Shown: positions 17,517-26,851, counted from the first letter of the stretch. The stretch: 64,000 nucleotides of DNA from Pseudomonas jinjuensis (GCF_900103845.1 NZ_FNIJ01000009.1:175927-239926), one strand, 5' to 3'. A program made the numbers and translations. The notes: a model not told the origin generated them from the sequence alone.

Positions 17517-18266
17517 GTGTCCAGTCCCTTCGCCCGGGAAAACGGCCCGCAGCCGCCCAGGACCCTGACGGCCCCCGTGGAAATCCACGCCTGCCTGCAG
17601 ATGCTGATGGATAGCCACGATCCCCTGGTGATCGCCTTCGCCGATCGCCAGCAGCGTTTCCAGAGCTATGTCGTCGAAGTGGACCGCGCGGCGAACCGCA
17701 TCGCCCTCGACGAACTGATGCCCAACGACGGCGAACGCTACCTGCAGAATGCCGAACCCTTCCGCATCGAGGCATCCCACGAAGGCATCCGCATCGCCTG
17801 GGAATGCCGCCAGGCGGTGACCTTCGATGAGCTGGACAAGCACCGCTGCTACTGGCTGCCGCTGCCGGAGGAAATGCTCTACCACCAGCGCCGCAACGCC
17901 TACCGGGCGAAGCTGAAGCAGAGCGAGCCGGTCAGCGTCGAACTCGGCGGGGAAAAGCTCAAGGCGGGACTGCAAGGCAAGCTGCTGGACATCTCCGCCA
18001 CCGGCTGCAAGCTGCGCTTCGAACGCGACATCGGCAACCGCCTGCAGCCAGGCGAGGTCTACGAGCGCTGCACCCTGCGCCTGCCCTTCGGGACGATCAC
18101 CGTGGGCGTCGAGGTGCGCTACGTGAAGTACGACGAGAAACTAGACGCCAGCTTCGCCGGCCTGCGCTTCCACCGCATCGCCGGGCTGGAACAGCGCCAG
18201 GTGGAACGCTTCGTCTACCAGCTGCAGCGCGAGGCGCGGCGGTTCGAGAAGGAAGAGCTGTTCTAG
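17517..18266 (+). CDS. flgZ: Flagellar brake protein YcgR/FlgZ (PilZ domain)
   Basis: Cyclic-di-GMP effector that slows flagellar rotation; 249 aa from a GTG start. The N-terminal ~115 residues form the YcgR-N domain (FQSYVVEVDRAANRIALDELMPNDGE). The PilZ domain follows, with the c-di-GMP-binding RxxxR at R126-R130 (RRNAYR) and DxSxxG at 158-163 (DISATG). Placement directly after flgMN supports a flagellar role. The symbol is by homology; ycgR is equally used. Confidence 0.92.
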   Translation: MSSPFARENGPQPPRTLTAPVEIHACLQMLMDSHDPLVIAFADRQQRFQSYVVEVDRAANRIALDELMPNDGERYLQNAEPFRIEASHEGIRIAWECRQAVTFDELDKHRCYWLPLPEEMLYHQRRNAYRAKLKQSEPVSVELGGEKLKAGLQGKLLDISATGCKLRFERDIGNRLQPGEVYERCTLRLPFGTITVGVEVRYVKYDEKLDASFAGLRFHRIAGLEQRQVERFVYQLQREARRFEKEELF

Positions 18267-18315
18267 GCGCTGCGCCGTAGGAGGGAGGAGTCCATTTCAT
18301 TGCCCTACCCGGACC

Positions 18316-18382
18316 TGTAGGAGCGCGCCATGCGCGCGACATCGGCAGCGCCGGCGTTTCGCGGGCATGGCCCGCTCCTACA
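18316..18382. repeat. REP inverted pair
   Basis: Arms 18316-18339 (GGAGCGCGCCATGCGCGCGA variant) and 18359-18382 (GCGGGCATGGCCCGC core) face each other across 19 bases. They fill the gap between the convergent flgZ and MFS genes. Confidence 0.8.
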
Positions 18383-18415
18383 CAAAAAACCGCTTCCACC
18401 ATGGTTCCCCCGGAC

Positions 18416-19723
18416 TCACGCCGGCCTGCTCTCCTCTTCCGCCTCCGGCACCGGCGCCTCGCTGCCCTTCATCTGCTCCGCCACCGCCTGGTTGCCGACC
18501 CGCGGATCGAGCGCTGCCACGAACGGTGAGCTGGCCATGCTGTCCGGCGTCGGCACGTGGTGCAGCGGCGCCTCGTCGACCCGGTGCAGGCCGGTGACCT
18601 TCTCCGGCCGCACGCGCCAGATCACCAGCAGCGCGCAGGCACCGGCGAAGGCGTAGAGCATGTTCGGCCCGAACGCCTTCATCAGCGCGCTCGCCGCCAG
18701 CGGCCCGATGCAGGCGCCGACGCCGAAGGTGACCAGCAGCATGGCGGTCAGCGAGACGCGCCGGTCCGCCTCGATATGGTCATTGGAGAAGGCCACCGCC
18801 AGCGGATACAGGCTGAACTGCACCAGGCACACGGCGAAGCCCAGCGGCAGCATGGCCTCCATCGGCAGCGACGGCAGCACCGCCAGCGGCAGGCTGGCGA
18901 GCAGCAGCAGGATGCCGGCGCTGCGGATCAGCACGGCGCGGTCGTGGCGGTCCGACAGCCAGCCCAGCGGCCACTGCACCAGCAGGCCGGCGAAGATGCA
19001 GCTGCCCATGAAGATCCCCACTTCCTTGGTGCTCAGCCCCTGGGCCGCCGCATACAGCGGCGCCAGGCCGTAGAACGAGCCGATCACCAGGCCGGAGACC
19101 AGCACCGTGGTCAGCGACTGCGGCACCCGTTCGAGGAAGAAGCGCGGTTCCAGCGGCGCCGGGTGCAACGGCGCCGGGTGGACCTTGTGGGTGATCGCCA
19201 CCGGCACCAGGCACAGCGAGAAGCACATGGCGATCAGCATCGCCAGCTCCGGCCCCAGCCCCGGATGCACCACCAGCACCAGTTGGCCGAGCACCAGGCC
19301 GAGGTAGGACGCCACCATGTAGCCGGCGAACACCGTGCCGCGGCGGCTGGCGTCGGCCTGCTCGTTGAGCCAGCTCTCGATGACCATGTACTGGCACATC
19401 ATGCCGAGGCCGATCAGCATGCGCAGCACCAGCCACACCGGCAGCCAGGATATGAGGCCGATGCCCAGCACCGCGGCGGTGACCATGCCGGCGCAGGCGA
19501 CGTAGGCGCGGATGTGGCCGACCCGGGCGATCAGCCGGTGGCCGATCTTGCCGCCCAGCACCAGGCCGAGGTAGTAGGCGGCCATCAGCCCGCCGACCCA
19601 GAGGCCGTCGACCTTCTGCTCCGCCAGGAGCAATGCCAGGTAGGTACTCAGCAGACCGGAACCGGTCAGCATCATCAGGGTGGCGAAGTACAGCGCACGG
19701 AAGGAGGTGAATATCCGGCTCAT
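18416..19723 (-). CDS. MFS transporter, YcaD-like
   Basis: Predicted inner-membrane permease of 435 aa from MSRIFTSFRALYFATLM; AAGGAGG lies 4 bases before the ATG. Twelve hydrophobic segments are readable in two bundles (GLLSTYLALLLAEQ, VLVSGLVIGSFYGLAPL). An MFS loop motif is present after helix 2 (GGKIGHRLIARVGHIRAY), and a second after helix 8 (GWLSDRHDRAVLIR). The C-terminal ~60 residues are hydrophilic. Substrate unknown. It is 195 bases downstream of the glutamine-synthetase-like gene on the same strand, but linkage is unproven. Confidence 0.85.
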   Translation of the reverse strand: MSRIFTSFRALYFATLMMLTGSGLLSTYLALLLAEQKVDGLWVGGLMAAYYLGLVLGGKIGHRLIARVGHIRAYVACAGMVTAAVLGIGLISWLPVWLVLRMLIGLGMMCQYMVIESWLNEQADASRRGTVFAGYMVASYLGLVLGQLVLVVHPGLGPELAMLIAMCFSLCLVPVAITHKVHPAPLHPAPLEPRFFLERVPQSLTTVLVSGLVIGSFYGLAPLYAAAQGLSTKEVGIFMGSCIFAGLLVQWPLGWLSDRHDRAVLIRSAGILLLLASLPLAVLPSLPMEAMLPLGFAVCLVQFSLYPLAVAFSNDHIEADRRVSLTAMLLVTFGVGACIGPLAASALMKAFGPNMLYAFAGACALLVIWRVRPEKVTGLHRVDEAPLHHVPTPDSMASSPFVAALDPRVGNQAVAEQMKGSEAPVPEAEEESRPA

Positions 19724-19918
19724 CGGACCTCCTTGGTCCAGACGGGTGGAACGGCGAAACGGCGGCCGCAACCACGGCACCTGTGGTTTCACCTTAGAGG
19801 CAAGCGGGTCGCGCGTCGAGTGCCATGCCGGGGCAGAAGCAGAGCGGGTCGCGCGGAGGAAAGAACGATGTCGGAAAAGCGTCGCCGCGCCCTGCGGCAC
19901 GGCGACGCTGCGTGGCGA

Positions 19919-21259
19919 TCAGGCCTGGGCGGCGAGCACGCGACGCTCCCACGGGGTGATCTCGTCGTAGAAGCTCGCCAGCTCCATGGACTTGGTCGCC
20001 GCGTAGCCCTCGACGAACTCGACGCCGAAGATCTCCCGCGCCAGCTTGCTGCGCTTCAGGCGCTGCAGGGCGTCGTACATGGTGCAGGGCAGCGTCAGCG
20101 CGTCCGGCACCTCGATCTCGCCCTGGATCGCCTCGCTCGGCTCCAGTTCGTTCTCGATGCCGTGCAGGCCGGCCGCCAGGCTGGCGGCGATGGACAGGTA
20201 GGGGTTGGCGTCGGCGCCCGGCAGGCGGTTCTCCACGCGCCGCGCGGACGGGCCGCTGGCCGGGATGCGCAGGCCGGCGGCACGGTTGTCGTGCGACCAG
20301 CAGGCATTGTTCGGCGAGGCGTAGGGATTGCACAGGCGCAGGAAGGAGTTCACGTGCGGCGCGAACAGCAGGGTGAAATCCGCCAGGCAGGCCTGCAGGC
20401 CGCCGATGAAGTGGCGGAAGGCCGGTGTAGCCTCGCCATTGGCGTCACTGAAGATGTTGTTGCCGGCGGCGTCGACGATGCTCTGGTGGATGTGCATCGA
20501 GTTGCCCGGAGTCTTCGCCAGCGGCTTGGCCATGCACACCACTACCAGGCCATGCTTGAGCGCGACTTCCTTGAGCAGGTGCTTGAAGAGGAAGGTCTGG
20601 TCGGCCAGCAGCACCGGGTCGCCGTGCAGGAAGTTGATCTCGAACTGGCTGGTGCCCATCTCGTGCATGAAGGTGTCGCGCTCCAGGCCGACGGCATCCA
20701 TGCAACGGTAGACGTCTGCCCAGAACGGGCGCAGGCCGTTGTTCGACGACACGCTGAAGGCCGAATGGCCCAGTTCGCGACGGCCATCCAGGCCGACGGG
20801 GGCCTCGAAGTCCCGGGTCGGGTCGCCGTTCGGGGCGAACACGAAGAATTCCAGCTCGGTGGCGACCACCGGCGTCCAGCCGTGGGCGGCGTATTTCGCG
20901 ACCACCTGCCTGAGCAGGCCGCGGGTGGACAGCCCGGATGGCGAGCCGTCCAGCTCCTGCGCGTCGCAGATGGCCAGGGCGCGCGGGGTGTCGCTCCAGG
21001 GCAGGCGGTGAATCTGGGTGGGATCGGCGACCAGGGCCAGGTCACCGTCGTCGGCTCCGTAGAAGCGCGAGGGCGGGTAGCCGCCCATGATGCACTGCAA
21101 CAGCACGCCGCGCGCCAGCTGCAGGCGGCGCCCGGAGAGGAAGCCCTCGCCGGTCATCACTTTGCCTCGCGGCACTCCGTTGAGGTCGGGAGTGACGCAT
21201 TCGATCTCTTCGACTCCAGCCAGCCGTTCGGCGATCTGGCTGCGCCCATCGGTAGTCAT
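19919..21259 (-). CDS. Glutamine synthetase family protein, gamma-glutamylpolyamine synthetase-like
   Basis: ATP-dependent ligase, 446 aa, of the GlnA-like group used in Pseudomonas to glutamylate putrescine and other polyamines (PauA/PuuA type). Catalytic-barrel motifs are readable: VVATELEFFVF, EMGTSQFEINF, GNSMHIHQS (ATP/metal-binding His), and RVENRLPGADANPYL. AAGGA precedes the ATG at 21259. It lacks the adenylylation context of true GlnA, and no other polyamine-catabolic genes are adjacent. Family assignment is firm; the substrate is inferred. Confidence 0.85.
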   Translation of the reverse strand: MTTDGRSQIAERLAGVEEIECVTPDLNGVPRGKVMTGEGFLSGRRLQLARGVLLQCIMGGYPPSRFYGADDGDLALVADPTQIHRLPWSDTPRALAICDAQELDGSPSGLSTRGLLRQVVAKYAAHGWTPVVATELEFFVFAPNGDPTRDFEAPVGLDGRRELGHSAFSVSSNNGLRPFWADVYRCMDAVGLERDTFMHEMGTSQFEINFLHGDPVLLADQTFLFKHLLKEVALKHGLVVVCMAKPLAKTPGNSMHIHQSIVDAAGNNIFSDANGEATPAFRHFIGGLQACLADFTLLFAPHVNSFLRLCNPYASPNNACWSHDNRAAGLRIPASGPSARRVENRLPGADANPYLSIAASLAAGLHGIENELEPSEAIQGEIEVPDALTLPCTMYDALQRLKRSKLAREIFGVEFVEGYAATKSMELASFYDEITPWERRVLAAQA

Positions 21260-21386
21260 GACTCTTATCCTTGTAGGTACGGCGCCGCGCACGGTGGCGG
21301 CGCGTACAAAATACGCATCATGTGTTCAGTATTTCAAGCACGGGATGCGCCAAGGGAGTGCGGAGGGACCGAGCGGTTGTGCGTGC

Positions 21387-21462
21387 CGTAGGGTGGATCG
21401 GCTCCATCGATCCACCGTCCAGCCCCGCAATGGTGGATGAAAAAAGCCTCATCCACCCTACG
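21387..21462. repeat. CGTAGGGTGGAT inverted repeat
   Basis: CGTAGGGTGGATCGGCTCCATCG at the left and CATCCACCCTACG at the right enclose a facing ATCCACC...GGTGGAT pair, forming one long imperfect hairpin. It is the same family as 13704, 48067 and 61062. It lies in the 407-base gap between the GS-like and ABC-transporter genes. Confidence 0.75.
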
Positions 21463-21492
21463 TCGTCCCGGCTGCCATGGTTGTAGGAGCAA

Positions 21493-21624
21493 CTGTCTTG
21501 GTATCTCCGCGTATTTTGTTCGCGAGCAAGGACTGGGCGTCCCCCTCGGTCCTACGAAGAGCGGGAACGTACCTGTAGGAGCGGGCCATGCCCGCGACCG
21601 GTCGCGCCCAGGTGCGCTCCTACA
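21493..21624. repeat. 108-bp dispersed repeat plus REP pair
   Basis: 21493-21600 is the second copy of the sequence at 13735-13842. Its terminal REP arm (21574-21597) faces a diverged arm at 21602-21624 (TCGCGCCCAGGTGCGCTCCTACA-like). No gene is credible here. Confidence 0.8.
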
Positions 21625-21666
21625 GGGAGAGGCCGTGCCACTGGGATGGCCACGACACCGAAGACC

Positions 21667-22689
21667 TCACTGCTTCGCCACCGCCTCCGACTTGCCGTCA
21701 TAACGCTTGCGCCACTCGGCCAGGATGCTGTCGCGGTTCTGCGAGGCCCAGGCGAAGTCGTTCTTGATCAGGCGCTGTTCGTAGTCCGCCGGCAGCTCGG
21801 TCTGCGGCTTGGCGATGCCCGGCTGGGCCAGCACGGCGAAGTTTTCCTTGTACAACTCCATGGCCGCCGGGCTGGCGGAGAAGTCGGCGAGCTTCTTCGC
21901 CGCGTCCATGTTCGGCGTGCCCTTGATGATGCCGGTGGCCTCGATTTCCCAGCCCAGGCCTTCCTTCGGCAGGACGATGTCCAGCGGCGCGCCCTGGCGC
22001 TTCAGCTGCACGGCCGGGTATTCGAAGGAGATGCCGATCGGGAACTCGCCGGCGGCGGCCAGCTTGCACGGCTTGGAACCGGAGTGGACGTACTGGCCGA
22101 TGTTCTCGTGCAGCGCGTCCATGTAGGCCCAGCCCTGCTTCTCGCCGAAGGTCTGCAGCCAGGCGCTGACGTCGAGGAAGCCGGTGCCGGACGATGCCGG
22201 GTTGGGCATGACGATCTTGCCCTTGTATTCCGGCCTGGTCAGGTCCTGCCAACTGATCGGTTTCTCCAGCCCCTGCCTCTCGGCCTCGATGCTGTTGAAG
22301 CAGATGGTCGCAGCCCACACGTCCATGCCGACCCAGGCCGGCGGATTGGCCTGGTCGCGGTAGTTCTTGCCGATGGCGTCCAGGTGCTTCGGCGCGTATG
22401 TCTCCAGCATGCCCTGCTGGTCGAGGATCGCCAGGCTGGAAGCGGCCAGGCCCCAGACCACGTCGGCCTGCGGACGATCCTTCTCGGCCAGCAGCTTGGC
22501 GGTGACGATGCCGGTGGAGTCGCGCACCCACTTGATCCTGATGTCCGGGTTCTCGGCCTCGAAAGCCTTCTTGTAGGTGGTGAGCTGCTCGGCCTCGAGG
22601 GCGGTGTAGACGGTCAGTTCGGTGGCGGCGCTGGCGTGCAGGCTGAAACCGGCGAGCACGGCAGTGGCGAGGGCAAGGCGTTTGAACAT
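21667..22689 (-). CDS. ABC transporter substrate-binding protein, 2-aminoethylphosphonate type
   Basis: Periplasmic binding protein of 340 aa with Sec signal MFKRLALATAVLAGFSLHASA. The mature start ATELTVYTALEAEQLTTYK is typical of the iron/phosphonate-type solute-binding fold. Downstream features include ADVVWGLAASS and MPNPASSGTGFLDVSAWLQTFGEKQGW. Gene order (binding protein, fused permease, ATPase, LysR) and sequence resemble the PhnS2/U2/T2 group annotated for 2-aminoethylphosphonate. Ferric iron or a polyamine remain possible substrates. Confidence 0.85.
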   Translation of the reverse strand: MFKRLALATAVLAGFSLHASAATELTVYTALEAEQLTTYKKAFEAENPDIRIKWVRDSTGIVTAKLLAEKDRPQADVVWGLAASSLAILDQQGMLETYAPKHLDAIGKNYRDQANPPAWVGMDVWAATICFNSIEAERQGLEKPISWQDLTRPEYKGKIVMPNPASSGTGFLDVSAWLQTFGEKQGWAYMDALHENIGQYVHSGSKPCKLAAAGEFPIGISFEYPAVQLKRQGAPLDIVLPKEGLGWEIEATGIIKGTPNMDAAKKLADFSASPAAMELYKENFAVLAQPGIAKPQTELPADYEQRLIKNDFAWASQNRDSILAEWRKRYDGKSEAVAKQ

Positions 22690-22713
22690 GCTGTTGACTC
22701 CAGGTCGGTAGAT

Positions 22714-24435
22714 TCAGGCGCGCGCCGGGTCGGCCCGGCGCCAGGCTTGGGAACGGCGCAGCAGGCCCCGCGAGGCGCCGGCAAGCGCCAGGGATACGGC
22801 GGCGGAAGTGAGCAGGATCAGCGTCGACATGGCGGCGGCGCCGCCGACGTTGCCGGCGTCGTCCATGTTCAGCACGGCGACGGCGGCGAGGATGCTGTCC
22901 GGGCTGTAGAGGAAGATCGCCGCGGATACCGTGGTCATCGCCGAGACGAACAGGTAGCGGACGATGTCCAGCAGCGCCGGCAGGCAGATCGGTACGGTCA
23001 CCCGCAGGTAGTGGCGCCACAGCGGCATCTTCAGCGACAGCGCGGCGGCCTCGAACTCGCCGTCGAGCTGGCGCAGCGCGGCGGTGGCGGTCATCTGCGC
23101 GGTAGTGAGGAAGTGCGCGATGCTGCACACCACCAGCAGGGCCATGCTGCCGTAGAGCATGTGCAGCGGGTTGTCCGGCAGGTTGAAGAAGAATACGTAG
23201 CCAAGGCCGAGAACCAGGCCGGGCACCGCCATCGGCACGAAGCTGAGCATGCGCAGCAGCTGGTTCAGCCAGACCTGCTCGCGGGTCTTCTCGATCAGGT
23301 AGGCGCCGGTGAAGATCAGCAGGCTGCCGAACAGCGCGGTGCAGGTCGCCAGGGTCAGGCTGTTGCGATAGGCCAGCCAGCCGCCGCCGGCGGTGTCCTC
23401 GAAGGCGTAGTGGCGCAGCGACAGCGACATGTTGTACGGCCAGAAGGTCACCAGCGAGGAATACACCGCCATGCCCAGCACCAGCAGGAGCACGGCGCTG
23501 ATGGCGATCACCACGGCGAGGAAGATGGCATCGCGGCGCGGGCAGGGTTTCGGATGGTAGACCTGCGCACGGCCGCTCATGGCATCGCGCTGGCGGCGGC
23601 GCAGCCAGGCGTCCACGGCGAAGCTCAGCAGCGCCGGCAGCAGCAGGATCATGCCGATCTGCGCGCCACGGCCGAACTGCTGCTGGCCGACCACCGCCTT
23701 GTAGGCCTCCAGCGCCAGCACCTGGTAGTCGCCACCGACCACCACGGGCACGCCGAAATCGGTGATGACCAGGGTGAACACCAGGCAGAAGGCGGCGAAC
23801 ACGCCGTGCCGCGACGACGGCCAGGTGATGCTGCGGAACGCCTTCCAGGGGCTGGCGCCCATGCTGGAAGCGGCGTCGAACAGGCGCGCATCGGCCAGCG
23901 ACAACGCCGACAGCAGGATCATCAGCGCATGCGGGAAGGTGTAGATGGCCTCGCCGAGGACGATGCCCCAGAAGCCGTAGATGTTGTCCGGAATCAGCTC
24001 GCGCAGCAGGCCCTGGTTGCCGAACAGGTAGATCAGCGCGATGCCCGGGAGCATCGACGGCGCCAGCAGCGGCAGCAGGGATATGCCGCGCCACAGCCCC
24101 TTGGCCGGTATCAGCGTGCGCTGCAGCGCATAGGCGAACAGGTAGGCCAGCGGCACGACGATGGCGGCGACGCTGAAGGAAACCTTCAGGCTGTTGCCCA
24201 GCAGCCAATGGAAGTTGGCGCTGGCGAGCAACTCACCGGCCGCGACCAGGCCACCGCCCTGCCCCGCCTCGCCGCTGAAGCCGCGCCAGAAGATCGCCAG
24301 CAACGGCAGCAGCACGGCGCCGCAGAGGAAGAGCAGCAGCAGCCATTTGCCGCCGCTCACGAACAGCCGGTCACCCAGCGAGCCTTGCGGTTTTCCTGGC
24401 GCCAGGGCGCGGTCCATCCTGATTACACGTTCCAT
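22714..24435 (-). CDS. ABC transporter permease (two fused BPD modules), 2-aminoethylphosphonate type
   Basis: Inner-membrane channel of 573 aa with two binding-protein-dependent permease halves (about residues 60-280 and 330-560), twelve or so hydrophobic spans. Both halves carry the EAA-type loop that contacts the ATPase (DAASSMGASPWKAFRSITWP and EAAALSLKMPLWRHYLRVTVP). The ATG at 24435 begins one base after the ATPase stop, so the two are coupled. A downstream ATG at 24417 is possible. Family naming follows gene order and resemblance to the PhnU2 group. Confidence 0.85.
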   Translation of the reverse strand: MERVIRMDRALAPGKPQGSLGDRLFVSGGKWLLLLFLCGAVLLPLLAIFWRGFSGEAGQGGGLVAAGELLASANFHWLLGNSLKVSFSVAAIVVPLAYLFAYALQRTLIPAKGLWRGISLLPLLAPSMLPGIALIYLFGNQGLLRELIPDNIYGFWGIVLGEAIYTFPHALMILLSALSLADARLFDAASSMGASPWKAFRSITWPSSRHGVFAAFCLVFTLVITDFGVPVVVGGDYQVLALEAYKAVVGQQQFGRGAQIGMILLLPALLSFAVDAWLRRRQRDAMSGRAQVYHPKPCPRRDAIFLAVVIAISAVLLLVLGMAVYSSLVTFWPYNMSLSLRHYAFEDTAGGGWLAYRNSLTLATCTALFGSLLIFTGAYLIEKTREQVWLNQLLRMLSFVPMAVPGLVLGLGYVFFFNLPDNPLHMLYGSMALLVVCSIAHFLTTAQMTATAALRQLDGEFEAAALSLKMPLWRHYLRVTVPICLPALLDIVRYLFVSAMTTVSAAIFLYSPDSILAAVAVLNMDDAGNVGGAAAMSTLILLTSAAVSLALAGASRGLLRRSQAWRRADPARA

Positions 24436-24436
24436 C

Positions 24437-25492
24437 TCAGGCAAACACCTGCAGGCTGCGCGGCGGCAGGGCCACCCAGATTTCCGGGCTGCCCAGTTGC
24501 GGCATGTCTTCCGGCGCCAGTTCGGCGAGCAGCGCATGGCCCGGCAGTTCGGCCAGCTCGAAACTCATCCGGCAACGGTTGCCGAGGCAGGTGATCTCGC
24601 GGACCTGGGCGCGGAACAGGTTGTCCTGGTGCACCGCCGGGTTCACGCCGATCGCCTCGGGACGGCAGAACAGCCGGCCGGACTGCTGCGCGGCGGCGCT
24701 CGACAGGCGCACCTCCAGCCCGCCGACGCGGACATGGCCATCGTTGCCGCGCTCGAACGGCAGCCAGTTGCCCTGGCCGACGAACTCGGCGACGAAGGGC
24801 GTGGCCGGGCAGCCGTAGATTTCCTCGGCGGTGCCGTACTGCTCGACGCAACCGTGGTTCATCACCGCGATGCGGTCGGCCATCAGCATGGCCTCGTCCT
24901 GGTTGTGGGTGACCATCACGGTGGTGATGCCGAGGCTCTTCTGCAGCTGGCGCAGCTCGCCGCAAAGGTGCTCGCGCACCCGCGCATCCAGGGCCGACAT
25001 CGGCTCGTCGAGCAGCAGCAGCGACGGCGACGGCGCCAGCGCGCGGGCCATGGCGACGCGCTGCTGCTGGCCGCCGGAAAGCTGGCCGGGGTATTTCTTC
25101 TCGCTGCCGGACAGGCCGACCAGCTCAAGCATTTCCGCTACCCGGCGGCGGCTTTCCTCACGGCTCGCGCCGGCCAGACCGTAGGCGATGTTCTGCTCGA
25201 CGCTGAGGTTGGGGAACAACGCGTAGGACTGGAACAGGATGCCGTAGTCGCGGGCCTGGGGCGGCAGGCCGGAGACGTCGCGGCCGCCGATGTAGATGCT
25301 CCCCGCATCCTGCTTCTCCAGCCCGGCGATGCAGCGCAGCAGCGTGGTCTTGCCGCAGCCGGACGGGCCGAGCAGGCAGACCAGCTCGCCGCCCTGCACA
25401 TCCAGGGAAACGCCGTCGAGGGCGGTGAAGTGGCCGAAGCCCTTGCGGATATCCCGCACCTGCAGCGGCGCGGCGGAAACGGAGCGATTCAT
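24437..25492 (-). CDS. ABC transporter ATP-binding protein, 2-aminoethylphosphonate type
   Basis: ATPase of 351 aa powering the adjacent permease. Walker A is GPSGCGKTT, the signature is LSGGQQQRVAMARAL, Walker B is LLLLDEPMSALD, with the switch His in VMVTHNQDEAM. The C-terminal ~110 residues form a TOBE-like regulatory domain (RLFCRPEAIGVNP). It is the first gene of the importer operon. About 185 bases without a gene separate it from the LysR stop. Confidence 0.88.
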   Translation of the reverse strand: MNRSVSAAPLQVRDIRKGFGHFTALDGVSLDVQGGELVCLLGPSGCGKTTLLRCIAGLEKQDAGSIYIGGRDVSGLPPQARDYGILFQSYALFPNLSVEQNIAYGLAGASREESRRRVAEMLELVGLSGSEKKYPGQLSGGQQQRVAMARALAPSPSLLLLDEPMSALDARVREHLCGELRQLQKSLGITTVMVTHNQDEAMLMADRIAVMNHGCVEQYGTAEEIYGCPATPFVAEFVGQGNWLPFERGNDGHVRVGGLEVRLSSAAAQQSGRLFCRPEAIGVNPAVHQDNLFRAQVREITCLGNRCRMSFELAELPGHALLAELAPEDMPQLGSPEIWVALPPRSLQVFA

Positions 25493-25676
25493 GGCGGAAC
25501 CTCGTGAGCGGGGACGCACGCCGCGCGGGGCGGCATGACTCGACGGGGTTCATGCTAGGGAGGGAATGCGAAGGCTATGTTGCGGTGGGGGAAATTGTGC
25601 CGATAGATGTATTGGCAGATTTGCGTAGGGGAATGGTGGCGGATAACGCTGGCGCGTTATGCCCTACGGGATGCCC

Positions 25677-26534
25677 TTACGCACCGCTCCGCGCCAGCGC
25701 CATGAACGCACTGGGCAATCGCGCCTGGCGGCGGTCCTTCAGGCAGTACAGGTACTCGTCCATCAGCGGCGCATCCTGTATTTCCAGCACGCGCAGCTCG
25801 GGGTTGTCCGGCACTTCCTGGCGGGAAATGATGCTGACGCCGAGGTTACGGATTACCGCCTCGCGGATCGATTCGCGGCTGCCGATCTCCAGCATCGACG
25901 CCGGCGCCACGCCGTTCTCGTGCAGCATCGCTTCGGTGAGCTGGCGGGTGGTGGAACCGGCCTCGCGCATCAGCAGGCAATGCTGGCGCAGGTCGTCCAG
26001 CGTCACCCGCTGGCGGGCGGCAAGGGGATGGCTGCGGTGCACCGCCAGCACCAGCGGATCGCTGCCCAGCACCATGCGCGTCAGGCGGTTGTCGTCCTCC
26101 TGCTGCGAGGAGGCGGCGAGATCGACCCGGCATTCGTAGAGCGCATCCAGTACCTGCTGCGAGTTGCCGATCTCCACCGACACCTCGATCTGCGGATGGC
26201 ATTCGCGGAACTGCTTGATCAGTCCCAGCACGTAGTACGGCGAGGTGGCGCCGATGCGCAGGGAGCCCTGCATCTGCCCGCAGTTGCGCAGGAAGAACTC
26301 GATGTCCGCTTCCTGCTGCAGCAGCGCCTGGGCCATCGGCAGCAGGCGCGCGCCCTCGTCGCTCAGGGTCAGGCGGCGGCCGCCGCGATAGAACAGCTCC
26401 ACCGCGTACTGGCTTTCCAGGTTGCGAATCTGCGTGGTCACGGTCGGCTGGCTGAGCCCCAGCTTCTTCGCCGCCTGGGTGATGCTGCCCAGCTTGGCGA
26501 CCATGTAGAAGGCCTTCAGCTCGGCACTCAGCAT
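25677..26534 (-). CDS. LysR-family regulator, aminoethylphosphonate-associated
   Basis: 285-aa LysR protein: N-terminal winged HTH (MLSAELKAFYMVAKLGSITQAAKKLGLSQPTVTTQIRNLE, about residues 1-60) and a co-inducer domain (GSLRIGATSPYYVLGLIKQFRECHP). It is encoded upstream on the same strand as the importer rather than divergently. It resembles the LysR subgroup usually linked to 2-aminoethylphosphonate uptake and catabolism, so control of the importer is the likely role. No catabolic genes (phnW/phnX) are adjacent. Confidence 0.82.
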   Translation of the reverse strand: MLSAELKAFYMVAKLGSITQAAKKLGLSQPTVTTQIRNLESQYAVELFYRGGRRLTLSDEGARLLPMAQALLQQEADIEFFLRNCGQMQGSLRIGATSPYYVLGLIKQFRECHPQIEVSVEIGNSQQVLDALYECRVDLAASSQQEDDNRLTRMVLGSDPLVLAVHRSHPLAARQRVTLDDLRQHCLLMREAGSTTRQLTEAMLHENGVAPASMLEIGSRESIREAVIRNLGVSIISRQEVPDNPELRVLEIQDAPLMDEYLYCLKDRRQARLPSAFMALARSGA

Positions 26535-26630
26535 GCGCGGATTCCGTCGTCGAGATTCATCGTTGCCCTCCCCTCGCCTTCATGGCACCTCGCAGGATAA
26601 TCCGCCGGCACGAACAGGGGAGAAATGAAA

Positions 26631-26660
26631 AAGCCCCCAGGCATTTCTGCCTGAGGGCTT
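26631..26660 (-). terminator. Rho-independent terminator after tRNA-Asp
   Basis: Stem AAGCCCCCAGGCA/TGCCTGAGGGCTT with a TTTC loop, followed on the minus strand by TTTTTCATTT. It ends the Val-Asp-Asp tRNA transcript. Confidence 0.85.
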
Positions 26661-26666
26661 CGTATA

Positions 26667-26743
26667 TGGCGCAGCGGACGGGACTCGAACCCGCGACCCC
26701 CGGCGTGACAGGCCGGTATTCTAACCGACTGAACTACCGCTGC
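26667..26743 (-). tRNA. tRNA-Asp (GTC)
   Basis: Minus-strand cloverleaf of 77 nt with 7-bp acceptor GCAGCGG/CCGCTGC, anticodon loop CTGTCAC (GUC), T-loop GGTTCGAGTC and encoded CCA. It is identical in sequence to the copy at 26852. Confidence 0.96.
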
Positions 26744-26851
26744 GCGTCGGTTTGGACTTGCGTCCGGTACAACTCTTTTCCATCCATCGCGTTCGGAGCG
26801 CTATCCGCTCTACGAACCGGTTCGGGGCAGAACCGATGGAGGGGGAATAAA

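Noticed and set aside
21646-24594. 982-aa plus-strand frame
   Set aside because: Antisense to the ABC binding protein and permease, with His/Gln/Arg-rich low-complexity translation typical of shadow frames.
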